This document shows, piece after piece, positions 55,347 through 63,879 of a DNA stretch of 64,000 nt. The stretch lies in assembly GCA_031556525.1 (NCBI GenBank), contig JAVBSS010000019.1, forward strand, positions 44,616-108,615. Direction: 5' to 3'. The notes beneath the pieces were generated by a model. That model saw only the letters and a list, made by a program, of their open reading frames with translations, was not told the DNA's origin and searched no databases. A program made the translations under genes and the position numbers. Numbering within the stretch: position 1 is the first letter of the stretch; the number at the start of each line of letters is the position of its first letter. Source of the DNA: JAVBSN01 sp031556525. Lineage in GTDB: Bacteria > Bacillota > Clostridia > Lachnospirales > Lachnospiraceae.

Positions 55347-56573
55347 ATGAAAAATTATAGAAAAATGTTATTTGTAATGATAATATTAGATATTTGTGCA
55401 ATAGGATATTATGGATATAGTGGATATATGGATAACTTACCAAATGATATAAAACTAAAGGCTGGAACAGAGTCTGTATTTAATTTTAGCATTCCGGCTA
55501 ATGCATATATTCATGATACAGAAGTTGATTTGAATAAACCATTTACATTATCAGCGGGGGATGAAGGAAGTTACAATCTAGATATTAGACTTTTTGGAGT
55601 TATACCTCTTAAATCAGTTGATGTTAATATAGTAGATGAAACATATGCTATACCGTCAGGAAATCCAGTGGGTATATATATTGAAACTGATGGAGTAATG
55701 GTCATAGATACTGGAGAAATTACAGCATTAGATGGGAGTAGAATAGAACCTGCACAAAATATTGTTAAAGCAGGAGATTATATAATTAAGGTTAATAATC
55801 AAGAAGTTAATACAAAAAAAGAACTTATGGAAATAATTAATAATTCTAACGGTGAAACAATGATATTAGATATAAAAAGAAATAATGAAATAATGCAATG
55901 TAAGGTGGCACCTATATTATCAGATGATGGCAAGTATAAGGTAGGAATATGGGTAAGAGATGATATGCAAGGTATAGGAACCCTAACTTACATTACAGCA
56001 GATAATTTTGGGGCATTAGGACATAGTATAAATGATATTGATACAGGAGAACAAGTTGATGTATCTGGAGGAAGTATATATAAAGCAGATATTATAAATA
56101 TTGTTGCAGGAAAATCTGGTGAGCCAGGTGAAATAGAAGGTATTATAAATTATGAAGATGAAAATATTATAGGTTATATAGACGGAAATACTAATTATGG
56201 TATTTACGGAACCTTAAAAGAAGGAAATGATTTAAATATAGAGGGTGAAGCTATGCCTATTGGATTAAAACAAGAGGTGAAAAAGGGAAGAGCTTATATA
56301 AGATCATGTATAACTGGTACAAGTAAAGACTACGAGATAGAAATAGTTGATATTAATTTAGGAAAAGCAGAAACGACGAAAGGAATGGAAATTTTGGTGG
56401 TTGATGAGGAATTATGTGATATAACAGGTGGAATAATACAAGGTATGAGCGGAAGCCCCATAATACAAGACGGAAAGATCATAGGCGCAGTAACTCATGT
56501 TTTTGTACAGGATTCGAGGAGAGGATATGCAGCCTTTGTCGAAAACATGTTATCAACAGCGAAGGCTGAATAA
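55347..56573 (+). CDS. spoIVB: SpoIVB serine peptidase
   Basis: SpoIVB is the forespore protease that signals to the mother cell across the outer forespore membrane. The 408-aa protein has an N-terminal membrane anchor (LFVMIILDICAIGYYGY), a PDZ domain (about 100-190) and an S55 peptidase domain with His226 in LGHSIND and Ser368 in GMSGSPII. In Bacillus it triggers pro-SigK processing; since SigK here has no pro-sequence, its substrate role must differ. The ATG at 55347 is preferred over a GTG at 55338 that touches the ribosome site. Confidence 0.93.
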   Translation: MKNYRKMLFVMIILDICAIGYYGYSGYMDNLPNDIKLKAGTESVFNFSIPANAYIHDTEVDLNKPFTLSAGDEGSYNLDIRLFGVIPLKSVDVNIVDETYAIPSGNPVGIYIETDGVMVIDTGEITALDGSRIEPAQNIVKAGDYIIKVNNQEVNTKKELMEIINNSNGETMILDIKRNNEIMQCKVAPILSDDGKYKVGIWVRDDMQGIGTLTYITADNFGALGHSINDIDTGEQVDVSGGSIYKADIINIVAGKSGEPGEIEGIINYEDENIIGYIDGNTNYGIYGTLKEGNDLNIEGEAMPIGLKQEVKKGRAYIRSCITGTSKDYEIEIVDINLGKAETTKGMEILVVDEELCDITGGIIQGMSGSPIIQDGKIIGAVTHVFVQDSRRGYAAFVENMLSTAKAE

Positions 56574-56602
56574 AGTGAGTTTTAAATGTCACAACTTGCG
56601 CA

Positions 56603-56645
56603 GTTTAGTATATTGCCGAATTTTAACAATAATTATATACTAAAC
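56603..56645 (+). promoter_or_regulatory. Promoter of the first spo0A-like gene flanked by an inverted repeat
   Basis: TTGCCG at 56613-56618 and TATACT at 56636-56641 have 17-base spacing. An 11-bp perfect inverted repeat (56603-56613 and 56635-56645) brackets the -35 and covers the -10. Its centres are 32 bases apart, about three helical turns, and it lies upstream of the transcript, so it is an operator candidate. Confidence 0.55.
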
Positions 56646-56681
56646 AAGAAGATTTACAAAAAATAACAGGAGGTTGTGATT

Positions 56682-57464
56682 TTGAATAGTATAAAAGTAT
56701 TAATTGCTAATCATGATGAAAAAACTACGAAGGATATTGAATTTGCCCTAAACAAACATAAGGACATCGATATAATTGGAAAAACTGTAGAAGGTACTAC
56801 AACATTGCAATTTATAAAGGAAAAAGATCCTAATATTGTAATATTAGATCCGTTTTTACCAGTAATTGATGGATTTGGTGTTATTGAAAAAGCAAATGAG
56901 TTAAATATCAAAGGTGTGAAATATATCTTATCAATGTACAGAGGACAAGAAAGAATAATAGAGCATAGTAAGGAGGGCGATATTGATAGTATAGTTATGC
57001 TACCAACAGAAGATAGCATCTTATATGATGGAATTAAAATGGCATTGACAACAAGATCTAATAATTCGAAAGGTGTTGTAGTATTTGAGGATGATAAAAA
57101 TAATAATGACCTTGAAGTTCAAGTAACTAATATTATACATGAAATAGGTGTACCAGCACATATAAAAGGTTATCAATATTTAAGATCATCAATAATTATG
57201 TCAGTAGAGGATATGGATATTCTTAATTCAATTACAAAACAATTATATCCTTCAATTGCAAAAATATACTCTACAACACCAAGTCGAGTTGAGAGAGCTA
57301 TAAGGCATGCAATAGAGGTTGCATGGAGTAGAGGGAAAATGGATACAATCAACGAATTATTTGGATATACAGTGAGCGCAGGACGAGGAAAACCAACAAA
57401 TTCAGAATTTATAGCGCTAATAGCTGACAAAATAAGATTAGATAATAAGTTAAAATCGGCATAA
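56682..57464 (+). CDS. Spo0A-like protein with degenerate receiver domain
   Basis: The 260-aa protein has the Spo0A layout: receiver (1-125), linker, and Spo0A DNA-binding domain (about 145-260) with IHEIGVPAHIKGYQYLR, SRVERAIRHAIEVAWSRG and GKPTNSEFIALIADK. The effector half is highly conserved. In the receiver the phospho-site D56 remains, but the acidic pair is N10/H11, the switch threonine is S84 and the conserved lysine is L107. Normal phosphorylation is unlikely. The TTG at 56682 is 8 bases after AGGAGG; a GTG at 56676 is only 2 bases away. The canonical spo0A follows. Confidence 0.88.
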   Translation: MNSIKVLIANHDEKTTKDIEFALNKHKDIDIIGKTVEGTTTLQFIKEKDPNIVILDPFLPVIDGFGVIEKANELNIKGVKYILSMYRGQERIIEHSKEGDIDSIVMLPTEDSILYDGIKMALTTRSNNSKGVVVFEDDKNNNDLEVQVTNIIHEIGVPAHIKGYQYLRSSIIMSVEDMDILNSITKQLYPSIAKIYSTTPSRVERAIRHAIEVAWSRGKMDTINELFGYTVSAGRGKPTNSEFIALIADKIRLDNKLKSA

Positions 57465-57484
57465 AAAAAGAAATAAATTTTTTT

Positions 57485-57493
57485 GTTGACAAA
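57485..57493 (-). promoter_or_regulatory. Candidate 0A box overlapping the spo0A -35
   Basis: On the reverse strand TTTGTCAAC matches the Spo0A box consensus TTTGTCRAA at 8 of 9 bases and covers the TTGACA -35 element. Confidence 0.4.
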
Positions 57494-57514
57494 ATGTAAA
57501 TTAATGTATATTAT
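57486..57514 (+). promoter_or_regulatory. Near-consensus sigma-A promoter of spo0A
   Basis: TTGACA at 57486-57491, 17 bases, then TATTAT at 57509-57514. It lies between the two spo0A-like genes, so the second gene can be transcribed independently. Confidence 0.75.
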
Positions 57515-57528
57515 AGCAATTACCAGCA

Positions 57529-57537
57529 TTTGACATA
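57529..57537 (-). promoter_or_regulatory. Second candidate 0A box in the spo0A leader
   Basis: On the reverse strand TATGTCAAA matches the 0A box at 8 of 9 bases, with the full core TGTCAAA. It lies downstream of the promoter, a position expected to repress. Confidence 0.35.
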
Positions 57538-57556
57538 TGACAGGAGGAAGAGAAAA

Positions 57557-58363
57557 ATGAATAACATGAAAGTAGTAGTGGCTGATCAAAATTACAATAG
57601 TATTAGTAGTCAGCTAAAGAGTATTTTAGGTGAGGAAATTAGTATTGTAGCTACAGTGGACAATGGAAATGATGCTTACAAGGAGGTTATCAATAAGAAA
57701 CCAGATATAATATTATTAGATATAATATTACCTGGAATTGATGGCTTAGGAGTTCTAGAAAAGATAAAAAGTAATTATCCGGATATTAATACACAATTTA
57801 TATTTGTTACAAATGTTGGTTCAACAAATCTGATAAATTGCGCATTTAATTTAGGGGCAGCATATTACATAATGAAGCCATATGATATAAATGTATTAGT
57901 AAGAAGAATATCACAAGTATATAAATCTATAAATGGAACATCTACAGAAATGTTAGAAGGAAAAATATATAGTGTGGATAAGGAAGATAAAGAGAGATAC
58001 TTTGAAAATAATTTAGAGAATGATGTTACTAATATAATTCGAGAGATAGGAATACCAGCGCATATAAAGGGATACCAATATGTGAGAGAAGCAATTATAA
58101 TGTCAGTACAAGATATTAATATGTTGAATTATATAACTAAATTATTATATCCAAGTATTGCAAAAAAATATAAAACAACATCAAGCAGTGTTGAAAGAGC
58201 AATTAGACATGCTATAGAAGTGGCATTTAATAGAGGCAGAATAGAAGTAATTGAAGAAATGTTTGGATATACAGTAAATGCAGGAAAAGGCAAACCAACA
58301 AATTCAGAATTCATTGCTTTGGTATCAGACAAGTTAAGATTAGATTATAGAATGAGAGCTTAG
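57557..58363 (+). CDS. spo0A: Sporulation master regulator Spo0A
   Basis: The 268-aa response regulator commits cells to sporulation when phosphorylated. The receiver keeps D10, the phospho-acceptor D55 (ILLDIILPGIDG), T85 and K107 (MKPYD); position 11 is Q rather than D. The effector domain has IREIGIPAHIKGYQYVR, SVERAIRHAIEVAFNRG and GKPTNSEFIALVSDK. The ATG at 57557 follows AGGAGG by 9 bases. It is the likely functional Spo0A, downstream of spoIVB in the usual order, separated only by a paralogue with a degenerate receiver. Confidence 0.93.
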   Translation: MNNMKVVVADQNYNSISSQLKSILGEEISIVATVDNGNDAYKEVINKKPDIILLDIILPGIDGLGVLEKIKSNYPDINTQFIFVTNVGSTNLINCAFNLGAAYYIMKPYDINVLVRRISQVYKSINGTSTEMLEGKIYSVDKEDKERYFENNLENDVTNIIREIGIPAHIKGYQYVREAIIMSVQDINMLNYITKLLYPSIAKKYKTTSSSVERAIRHAIEVAFNRGRIEVIEEMFGYTVNAGKGKPTNSEFIALVSDKLRLDYRMRA

Positions 58364-58472
58364 AATTCTTTAAAAGATATGTTTATTTATTATTTAATAT
58401 ATGGTATACTATGTATACTTGGTTAGGTCTTTTCCGAGCCTAGTATAATATGGGTTTGAAGGAGTTTGGAAG

Positions 58473-59909
58473 ATGAAGAAGATTGCTTATATTGCCTCAG
58501 AATGTGTACCATTTATTAAAACAGGTGGACTTGCAGACGTTGTTGGAACGTTACCTAAGATATTTGATAAGAAGGAATACGATGTAAGAGTTATAATACC
58601 AGATTATTTGTGTATTCCAAATAAATATAGAGAAAAGATGAGATATATTACCCATTTCCATATGGATATAGGTTGGAGACAACAATATGTTGGAGTTATG
58701 TATATGGAATACGAAGGTGTACCAGTATATTTTATAGATAACGAATATTATTTTAATGGAGTAACTCCTTATGCTGATGCTAAGTGGGATATTGAGAAGT
58801 TTTCTTTCTTTTCAAAAGCGGCTCTATCAATATTACCAGTAATAGGATTCAAGCCAGATGTTATTCATTGTCACGATTGGCAATCAGGACTTGTACCTGT
58901 ATATCTTAAGACGATGTTTAATAATAATGAATTTTATAGGGATATGAAGTCGGTAATGACAATTCATAACCTACAATTCCAAGGACGTTGGGATATTAAG
59001 ACAGTTAAAGCATTTTCAGGCTTACCTGATTATGTATTTACTCCAGATAAGTTAGAAGTTCACAAAGATGCTAGTATGCTAAAAGGTGGTCTTGTATATG
59101 CAGATAAGATAACAACAGTTAGTGATACATATGCAAAAGAGATACAGACAACATATTATGGCGAAGGAATGGAAGGCTTATTAAGTGCAAGAAATCAATC
59201 GCTATGGGGAATTGTTAATGGAATAGATTATAGTATCTATGATCCAGCTCAAGACCCACATATATACAAGAATTATTCTCTTAAAGCATATAAGAAGAAC
59301 AAGGCAGAGAATAAGAGAAGATTACAAGAAGAATTCGGTCTACCAGTTGATGACAAACAATTTGTAATGGGTATTATATCTAGATTAACAGATCAAAAAG
59401 GATTAGATTTAGTAGATGCTGTAATGAATGAGATTTGTCAAGACGGAGTTCAATTTATAATATTAGGAACTGGTGATGCTAAGTATGAGAATATGTTTAA
59501 ATATTATCAAACTATTCACCCTTCAAAAGTGTCAGCTAACATATATTATTCTGATGAACGTTCTCATAAGATGTATGCAGGATGTGATGCAATGTTAGTA
59601 CCATCAAGATTTGAGCCTTGTGGATTAACACAATTAATGGCACTTAGATATGGAACAGTACCTATTGTCCGTGAGACAGGTGGTTTGGCTGATACAGTAG
59701 TTCCTTATAATGAATATGAGAAGACAGGAACAGGATTTAGTTTTGCAAATTATAGCGCTCAAGAATTGTTAAAGACAATTAATTATGCAAAAGAAGTATA
59801 TTATAATGACAAAGCAAGTTGGTATGGAATCCAAGAAAGAGGTATGAAAGAAGATTATTCTTGGGGTTCATCAGCTAAAGTATACGAAAAACTATATCAA
59901 GAATTATAA
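58473..59909 (+). CDS. glgA: Glycogen (starch) synthase GlgA
   Basis: GlgA transfers glucose from ADP-glucose to the growing alpha-1,4-glucan. The 478-aa GT5 glycosyltransferase has the N-terminal KTGGLADVVG motif, HCHDWQSG, WGIVNGIDYSIYDP and the C-terminal PSRFEPCGLTQLMALRYGT block. Other glg genes are not in view, so it is not in a glycogen operon here. GAAGGAG precedes the ATG. Confidence 0.95.
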   Translation: MKKIAYIASECVPFIKTGGLADVVGTLPKIFDKKEYDVRVIIPDYLCIPNKYREKMRYITHFHMDIGWRQQYVGVMYMEYEGVPVYFIDNEYYFNGVTPYADAKWDIEKFSFFSKAALSILPVIGFKPDVIHCHDWQSGLVPVYLKTMFNNNEFYRDMKSVMTIHNLQFQGRWDIKTVKAFSGLPDYVFTPDKLEVHKDASMLKGGLVYADKITTVSDTYAKEIQTTYYGEGMEGLLSARNQSLWGIVNGIDYSIYDPAQDPHIYKNYSLKAYKKNKAENKRRLQEEFGLPVDDKQFVMGIISRLTDQKGLDLVDAVMNEICQDGVQFIILGTGDAKYENMFKYYQTIHPSKVSANIYYSDERSHKMYAGCDAMLVPSRFEPCGLTQLMALRYGTVPIVRETGGLADTVVPYNEYEKTGTGFSFANYSAQELLKTINYAKEVYYNDKASWYGIQERGMKEDYSWGSSAKVYEKLYQEL

Positions 59910-59914
59910 TAATA

Positions 59915-59947
59915 CATAGGGACAGACTTTAGGAGTCTGTCCCTGTG
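59915..59947 (+). other. 14-bp hairpin after glgA
   Basis: The arm at 59915-59928 pairs with 59934-59947 around loop TTAGG (GGGACAGACT/AGTCTGTCCC core). There is no T-run, so it is not a classical terminator; it may define the mRNA end by processing. Confidence 0.55.
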
Positions 59948-59975
59948 CGTGTATTGATAGACTGGAGGAAGACTA

Positions 59976-61718
59976 ATGGCATTCGATGGTGTTGTTATAT
60001 CAAATATAGTTAACGAATTGAACAATCTGCTTGTTGGTGGTCGTATATATAAAATATACCAACCAGAAACAGATGAACTTAATATAGTAATTAAAAATAA
60101 TAGAGAAAGTTATAGATTGTTATTATCTGCAAGTGCGTCATTGCCACTAGTATATATAACAACAAAAAATAAAGATAATCCGCTTACTGCACCAAATTTT
60201 TGTATGTTATTAAGAAAGCATATAGGAAATGGAAGAATAGTGGATGTATATCAACCTGATTTTGAAAGAATAGTTGTATTTGAGATTGAACATTTAGACG
60301 AATTAGGTGATTTGTGCAGAAAAAAACTTATCATAGAATTAATGGGTAAACATAGTAATATTATATTTACCGACAGTAAAGATATGATTATTGATAGTAT
60401 AAAGCATATATCTTCGCAAGTAAGCTCTGTAAGAGAGGTATTACCGGGAAGAGATTATATAGTGCCACCAAATAAAGAAAAGATTAATCCTCTATTACTA
60501 GATAGAGATTATTTTAATGAGAATATAATGGCAAAACCTATAAATGTAGGCAAAGCAATATATACATCGATTATAGGATTTAGTCCATTGATAGCAAATG
60601 AAATCTGTTATAGAGCTGGTATTGAACCAGATAGACCAACAGACTCATTAGATGATATGCTAGGGGACAACTTGTATAACCAAATTATGAAATTTGTGTT
60701 AGATATAAAGGATAATATATATGTACCAAACATTATATATAAAGAGGGTGTACCAGTAGAATTTTCATCTGTTGTATTAGATTTGTACAGTGAATCAGAA
60801 CCTATGATATTTGATAGTATATCTGAAGTGTTAGAGAAGTATTACAAAGACAAAGAAACAGTAACTAGGATAAGACAGAAGTCATCAGATTTAAGAAGAG
60901 TTGTAAATACATGTATTGAAAGAACTAGTAAGAAATACGATTTGCAAGTTAAACAATTAAAAGATACTGAAAAAAGAGATAAGTATAAAGTATATGGTGA
61001 ATTGATTAATGTGTATGGATATAATATAGGTGCTGAAGATAGTATGCTTGTAGCAACTAATTATTATAACAATGAAGAGGTTAAGATTCCTATTGATAAT
61101 ACATTAACATCAACAGAAAATGCTAATAAATATTTTGCTAGATACAATAAATTGAAGAGGACTTATGAAGCCTTAAGTGAATTAACAAATGAAACAAAAT
61201 CAGAGTTAGAACATCTATTATCAGTTCAAAATTCGCTTGATATTGCTATATATGAGAATGATTTGGCGGAAATAAAAGAAGAGCTTATTCAAGCTGGATA
61301 TATAAAGGCAAAGTATACAAAGGGTAAGAAAATAAGAAGTGTGAAAACAAAACCTTTCCATTATATTTCTTCAGATGGATTCCATATATATGTAGGGAAA
61401 AATAATTTGCAAAATGATGAGCTTACATTTAAATTTGCTAATGGTAATGATATGTGGTTTCATGCAAAGCAAATGCCAGGTTCGCATGTTATTGTAAAAC
61501 TAGAAGGCGAAAAAGATCTGCCAGATAAGACTTATGAAGAGGCAGCAAGATTAGCAGCATACTATTCATCGGGAAAATCAGCACCTAAGGTAGAGATTGA
61601 TTATACAAGAAGATCTAATCTTAAAAAACCACCAGCGGCCAAACCAGGATTTGTAATATATCATACTAATTATTCTATGAATATTGAACCCAATATTGAT
61701 GGAATCGAAGAAATATAG
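59976..61718 (+). CDS. rqcH: RqcH / NFACT-family ribosome quality control protein
   Basis: The 580-aa protein has the NFACT-N domain (MAFDGVVISNIVNELNNLL, PNFCMLLRKHI), a coiled-coil middle with helix-hairpin-helix, and the NFACT-R domain (NGNDMWFHAKQMPGSHVI, VEIDYTRRSNLKKPP). RqcH binds stalled 50S-peptidyl-tRNA and adds C-terminal alanine tails; older names are FbpA or fibronectin-binding protein. GGAGGA precedes the ATG. Confidence 0.93.
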   Translation: MAFDGVVISNIVNELNNLLVGGRIYKIYQPETDELNIVIKNNRESYRLLLSASASLPLVYITTKNKDNPLTAPNFCMLLRKHIGNGRIVDVYQPDFERIVVFEIEHLDELGDLCRKKLIIELMGKHSNIIFTDSKDMIIDSIKHISSQVSSVREVLPGRDYIVPPNKEKINPLLLDRDYFNENIMAKPINVGKAIYTSIIGFSPLIANEICYRAGIEPDRPTDSLDDMLGDNLYNQIMKFVLDIKDNIYVPNIIYKEGVPVEFSSVVLDLYSESEPMIFDSISEVLEKYYKDKETVTRIRQKSSDLRRVVNTCIERTSKKYDLQVKQLKDTEKRDKYKVYGELINVYGYNIGAEDSMLVATNYYNNEEVKIPIDNTLTSTENANKYFARYNKLKRTYEALSELTNETKSELEHLLSVQNSLDIAIYENDLAEIKEELIQAGYIKAKYTKGKKIRSVKTKPFHYISSDGFHIYVGKNNLQNDELTFKFANGNDMWFHAKQMPGSHVIVKLEGEKDLPDKTYEEAARLAAYYSSGKSAPKVEIDYTRRSNLKKPPAAKPGFVIYHTNYSMNIEPNIDGIEEI

Positions 61719-61781
61719 TTGTTTTGTAAGTTTTATTATAGTATTATATTACAGTTAGGGATGTATAGTGGAGGAACAGGG

Positions 61782-62297
61782 ATGAAATCTTTTTTACAAT
61801 TTATAAAGTTTTGTATAGTGGGAGTTTTCAATACGGTAGTGTCGTATTCAGTATATGTTATTACTGTATTTGCATTATCAAACACCACAAGTATGAATGA
61901 AGATCATCCTATAGTGTATTTAACTGCTAATGTTTTAAGTTTTATAATAAGCGTGTTTACAGCATTTTTAATAAGTAATAAGTTTGTATTTAAGGAAAGT
62001 GAAGAAGGGGAAAAACGCATATGGTGGAAAACCCTTATTAAAACATATATGTCATATGGTGTTACAGGATTAATAGTAGGACCTTTGCTTTTAGTTGTAT
62101 GGATAGATATAATTAATATATCTAATTACTTAACAGGATTTAATGAAGTCTTAACAAAGTTAATAGGACTTAATATAACAAACGAGGCATTAGCGACCTA
62201 TATAGGTCCGTTATTTAATATGGTTTTTACAATACCAATTAATTTTTTTATGAATAAATATTGGGCATATAGACAAAAAAGTGTAGAAATAGTATAA
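61782..62297 (+). CDS. GtrA-family membrane protein
   Basis: The 171-aa protein has four membrane segments and the GtrA pattern (FIKFCIVGVFNTVVSYSVYV, near-terminal NFFMNKYWAYR). GtrA proteins are thought to help move or flip lipid-linked sugars for cell-surface modification. No glycosyltransferase partner is nearby. The ATG at 61782 follows GGAGG by 7 bases. Confidence 0.85.
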   Translation: MKSFLQFIKFCIVGVFNTVVSYSVYVITVFALSNTTSMNEDHPIVYLTANVLSFIISVFTAFLISNKFVFKESEEGEKRIWWKTLIKTYMSYGVTGLIVGPLLLVVWIDIINISNYLTGFNEVLTKLIGLNITNEALATYIGPLFNMVFTIPINFFMNKYWAYRQKSVEIV

Positions 62298-62344
62298 TAG
62301 ATTAGTTGAAATATAGACAAAATAATAGTAGGTAGGTGAACTTT

Positions 62345-63223
62345 TTGATAAGAAGTATGACAGGCTTTGGTAGATGTGAAATAGCTGATGCAGAGCGTAA
62401 AATAGTAATAGAGATGAAGGCAGTTAATCATAGATATTCAGATATTAATATTAAGATGCCTAAGAAACTAAGTTTTTTTGAATCAAGTATTAGAAACCAT
62501 TTAAAGAAATATATTAATAGAGGTAAAGTTGATATATTTATTACCTATGAAGATTATACAGAGAATAAGGTTTGTGTTAAATATAACAGGGACATTGCAA
62601 ATGAATATGTAAAGTATATGAATGAGATGAGTGAACAATTTGGTGTGGCTAATGATTTCAAACCAAGCATGTTAGCAAGATTTCCAGAAGTACTTGTATT
62701 AGAAGAGCAGACTGTTGACGAAGATAAACTTTGGAAGATTATTGAACAAGCACTAGATGAAGCAGCAAAGGCTTTTGTAGATTCAAGAATTTTAGAAGGT
62801 GAGAATCTTAAATCAGATATGATTAGTAAACTTGATGATATGATCAGTATAGTAGATTTTATTGAAGAAAAATCGCCTGAACTAATATCTGACTATAGAA
62901 CAAAGTTAGAGAATAAGATTAGAGAAGTATTAGAGAATACAAGTATCGAAGAGTCGAGAATTGTTACAGAAGTGACTATATATGCAGATAAGATATGTGT
63001 GGATGAGGAAACAGTAAGACTTAGAAGCCATATAGAAAGTACCAAATCTATTTTACAAGAGGGTGGAAGTGTAGGTCGTAAGTTAGACTTTATTGCTCAA
63101 GAAATGAATAGAGAGGCTAACACTATACTATCTAAAGCTAGTTCGTTAGATATTTCTAACAAGGCAATTGATTTGAAGACGGAGATAGAGAAAGTTAGGG
63201 AACAGATTCAAAATATTGAATAG
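62345..63223 (+). CDS. YicC-family endoribonuclease
   Basis: The 292-aa protein matches the YicC/YloC family: IRSMTGFGRCE at the start, EMKAVNHRYSDINIKMP, and the C-terminal GRKLDFIAQEMNREANTI block. Family members are RNases that cleave small RNAs or mRNA. The TTG at 62345 gives the conserved N-terminus behind AGGTAGGTG; an in-frame GTG at 62336 overlaps that site. It precedes gmk and rpoZ, the usual Firmicutes order. Confidence 0.9.
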   Translation: MIRSMTGFGRCEIADAERKIVIEMKAVNHRYSDINIKMPKKLSFFESSIRNHLKKYINRGKVDIFITYEDYTENKVCVKYNRDIANEYVKYMNEMSEQFGVANDFKPSMLARFPEVLVLEEQTVDEDKLWKIIEQALDEAAKAFVDSRILEGENLKSDMISKLDDMISIVDFIEEKSPELISDYRTKLENKIREVLENTSIEESRIVTEVTIYADKICVDEETVRLRSHIESTKSILQEGGSVGRKLDFIAQEMNREANTILSKASSLDISNKAIDLKTEIEKVREQIQNIE

Positions 63224-63250
63224 ATACATAATGATTAGGAGAATGTTTAT

Positions 63251-63877
63251 ATGAAAAAAGGTGCACTTATAGTAATATCAGGGTTTTCTGGTGTAGGAAA
63301 GGGTACAGTTGTAAAGAAGCTAGTTGAACAATATGAATATAGTTTATCAATATCAGCTACTACAAGAACTCCAAGAGAAGGCGAAGTTGATGGAAAAGAT
63401 TATTATTTTAAAACTAAGTCTGATTTTGAAAATCTAATTGATTATAATGGGTTTATAGAATGGGCACAATATGTAGAGAACTATTATGGAACTCCAAGAG
63501 CTTTCGTTGAGAAAGAAATCTCAGAGGGAAGAAATGTCATATTAGAGATTGAAGTTCAAGGTGCTATGAATATAAAAGAGCAATATCCAGATGCGGTCCT
63601 AATATTCCTTACAGCACCAAGTGGAGAAAGCCTAAGGGCTAGATTAGTTAATAGAGGTACAGAAGAGTCTAAAGTGATAGCTAAGAGACTTAAGAGAGCC
63701 TATGAAGAAACAGAAGATATGGAAAAATACGATTATTTAGTTATTAATGACGATTTAGATAATTGTGTTGCAACAGTTAATTCAATCATAATTGCTGAAA
63801 GTTGTAAGACTGAAAACAATATGAATTATGTAAAAAATATAAGCCAAGAGCTTTTTGAGATTAGAAAGGAGTTTTAA
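63251..63877 (+). CDS. gmk: Guanylate kinase
   Basis: Gmk phosphorylates GMP to GDP. The 208-aa protein has the P-loop GFSGVGKGT at the N-terminus, the TTRTPREGEVDGKDYYF GMP-binding region, ILEIEVQGAMNIK and the lid segment. TTAGGAG lies upstream of the ATG. rpoZ begins 3 bases after its stop. Confidence 0.95.
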   Translation: MKKGALIVISGFSGVGKGTVVKKLVEQYEYSLSISATTRTPREGEVDGKDYYFKTKSDFENLIDYNGFIEWAQYVENYYGTPRAFVEKEISEGRNVILEIEVQGAMNIKEQYPDAVLIFLTAPSGESLRARLVNRGTEESKVIAKRLKRAYEETEDMEKYDYLVINDDLDNCVATVNSIIIAESCKTENNMNYVKNISQELFEIRKEF

Positions 63878-63879
63878 TT

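Noticed and set aside
58405..58455. Promoter and palindrome GTATAC-TAT-GTATAC upstream of glgA
   Set aside because: TATAAT is present at 58442 but the nearest -35-like TTGGTT is 19 bases away, and the palindrome may be chance; not strong enough to list.
59915..59947. Terminator after glgA
   Set aside because: The stem is strong but no T-run follows, so it is listed only as a hairpin.
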